A stretch of DNA of 64,000 nucleotides from Rhodobacteraceae bacterium UBA6197 (lineage in GTDB: Bacteria; Pseudomonadota; Alphaproteobacteria; Rhodobacterales; Rhodobacteraceae), in the NCBI GenBank assembly GCA_002422085.1, contig DISZ01000004.1:62001-126000 (forward strand), in the 5' to 3' direction. Position 1 is the stretch's first letter. Each line of letters opens with the position of its first letter. The notes below the pieces were generated by a model. It was not told the origin of the DNA. It saw nothing but the letters and a program-made list of their open reading frames with translations, and ran no database searches. This document shows positions 63,568 through 64,000 of this stretch, one piece after another. The position numbers and the translations under genes are program-made.

Positions 63568-64000
63568 TCATTGCGATTTGACGGCGTTCCAGGCGTTGGC
63601 GTAGACGTTCAGACGCGGCCCGAGGTTTTCCCACAGCAGCAGGCTGTCAAGATAGGCGGGGTCATCTTGATGCAGCGCGGCATATTGTTCCGGCGTCATG
63701 CAGGCCTTGGCCGCAACCGGGTTCGCGGCCGAATAGCCGGTAATCGCCGACATCCCGCATTGACCTTCCTCGCTGATCGCCATTTCAAGAAACTTGTAGG
63801 CGCAATCCTCGTTCGGGGTGTCTTTGACGATCATCCAGTTGTCCACCCAGCCCTCGGCATTCTCGGTCGGGATGAATTCCCTGACGTCGACGCCTTCGGC
63901 CTTCAACAGGCCCGACTGATAGCCGGCCCAGGTGTTGGAGATCCAGATCTCGCCCGATTTGTAAAGATCGACCAGCTCGCCCGCCGTGGACCAGTATTTG
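63568..64000 (-). CDS. Spermidine/putrescine-type periplasmic binding protein (PotD-like), N-terminus outside window
   Basis: The C-terminal 143 residues of a binding protein. The frame stays open to the window edge (KYWSTAGELVDLYKSGEIWISNTWAGYQ at the visible start), so the N-terminus lies beyond 64000. The segment GWVDNWMIVKDTPNEDCAYKFLEMAISEEGQ is typical of PotD/PotF-like proteins, which fold as two lobes around the ligand. It precedes the ATPase gene by 62 bases. Confidence 0.9.
   Translation of the reverse strand, partial: KYWSTAGELVDLYKSGEIWISNTWAGYQSGLLKAEGVDVREFIPTENAEGWVDNWMIVKDTPNEDCAYKFLEMAISEEGQCGMSAITGYSAANPVAAKACMTPEQYAALHQDDPAYLDSLLLWENLGPRLNVYANAWNAVKSQ

Overview
The window is GC-rich and densely coded. 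Its gene content points to an alphaproteobacterium of the Rhodobacterales type: an SHP/DHC cytochrome operon first known from Rhodobacter sphaeroides, a nine-gene N-type ATPase operon, BMP-type and Pot-type ABC importers, and a recombinase-in-trio (RIT) element. No species is claimed. I saw no tRNA, rRNA or CRISPR array.

Layout. 1-2257 (+): BKACE enzyme, GNAT acetyltransferase and acetylpolyamine amidohydrolase, translationally coupled. 2615-6952 (-): PepSY protein, response regulator, histidine kinase, cytochrome b/diheme c fusion, SHP and DHC. 7513-8976: a DGC-domain cysteine protein converging on selD. 9762-13120: an AraC regulator divergent from a YjjI glycyl radical enzyme and its YjjW activase. 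13696-20216 (-): the complete N-ATPase operon atpDCQRBEFAG. 20580-24160: decayed IS3 transposases around three small envelope-protein genes. 24165-29192 (-): a BMP-family nucleoside-type ABC importer with an FNR-like box upstream. 29986-32043 (+): a large secreted HExxH protein. 32366-42507 (-): an amine or amino acid catabolic cluster (FAD/GcvT dehydrogenase, aldehyde dehydrogenase, Asp/Glu racemase family, RidA, CMD, class III aminotransferase) with a divergent LysR regulator. 44274-49574 (+): an amidase followed by a PotABCD-type importer and a strong terminator. 51052-54546: a three-gene cluster of unrecognised envelope proteins including a trypsin-like protease, with a convergent secreted protein. 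55602-58949 (+): a ferric-reductase-like flavocytochrome and an SLC13-type permease. 59207-64000 (-): a second Pot-type importer, cut by the window end, followed by an aldehyde dehydrogenase.

The main observation is at 38580-41950. A RIT element, with three tyrosine recombinases overlapping by 4 bases, splits the FAD/GcvT dehydrogenase gene. Its ends carry perfect 33-bp inverted repeats and a mirror-symmetric array of a 9-bp motif (TTATGCCGA). Joining base 38579 to base 41951 restores one uninterrupted 787-codon frame, so the insertion appears recent and precise.

Polyamine and amine chemistry recurs: acetylpolyamine amidohydrolase, two Pot-type importers, a class III aminotransferase, two aldehyde dehydrogenases and an amine-oxidising-type flavoprotein. 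Functional linkage among these is inference. Many intergenic stretches of 0.3-1.4 kb contain no intact gene, and three contain recognisable fragments of IS3-family transposases, so this genome carries much decayed mobile DNA.
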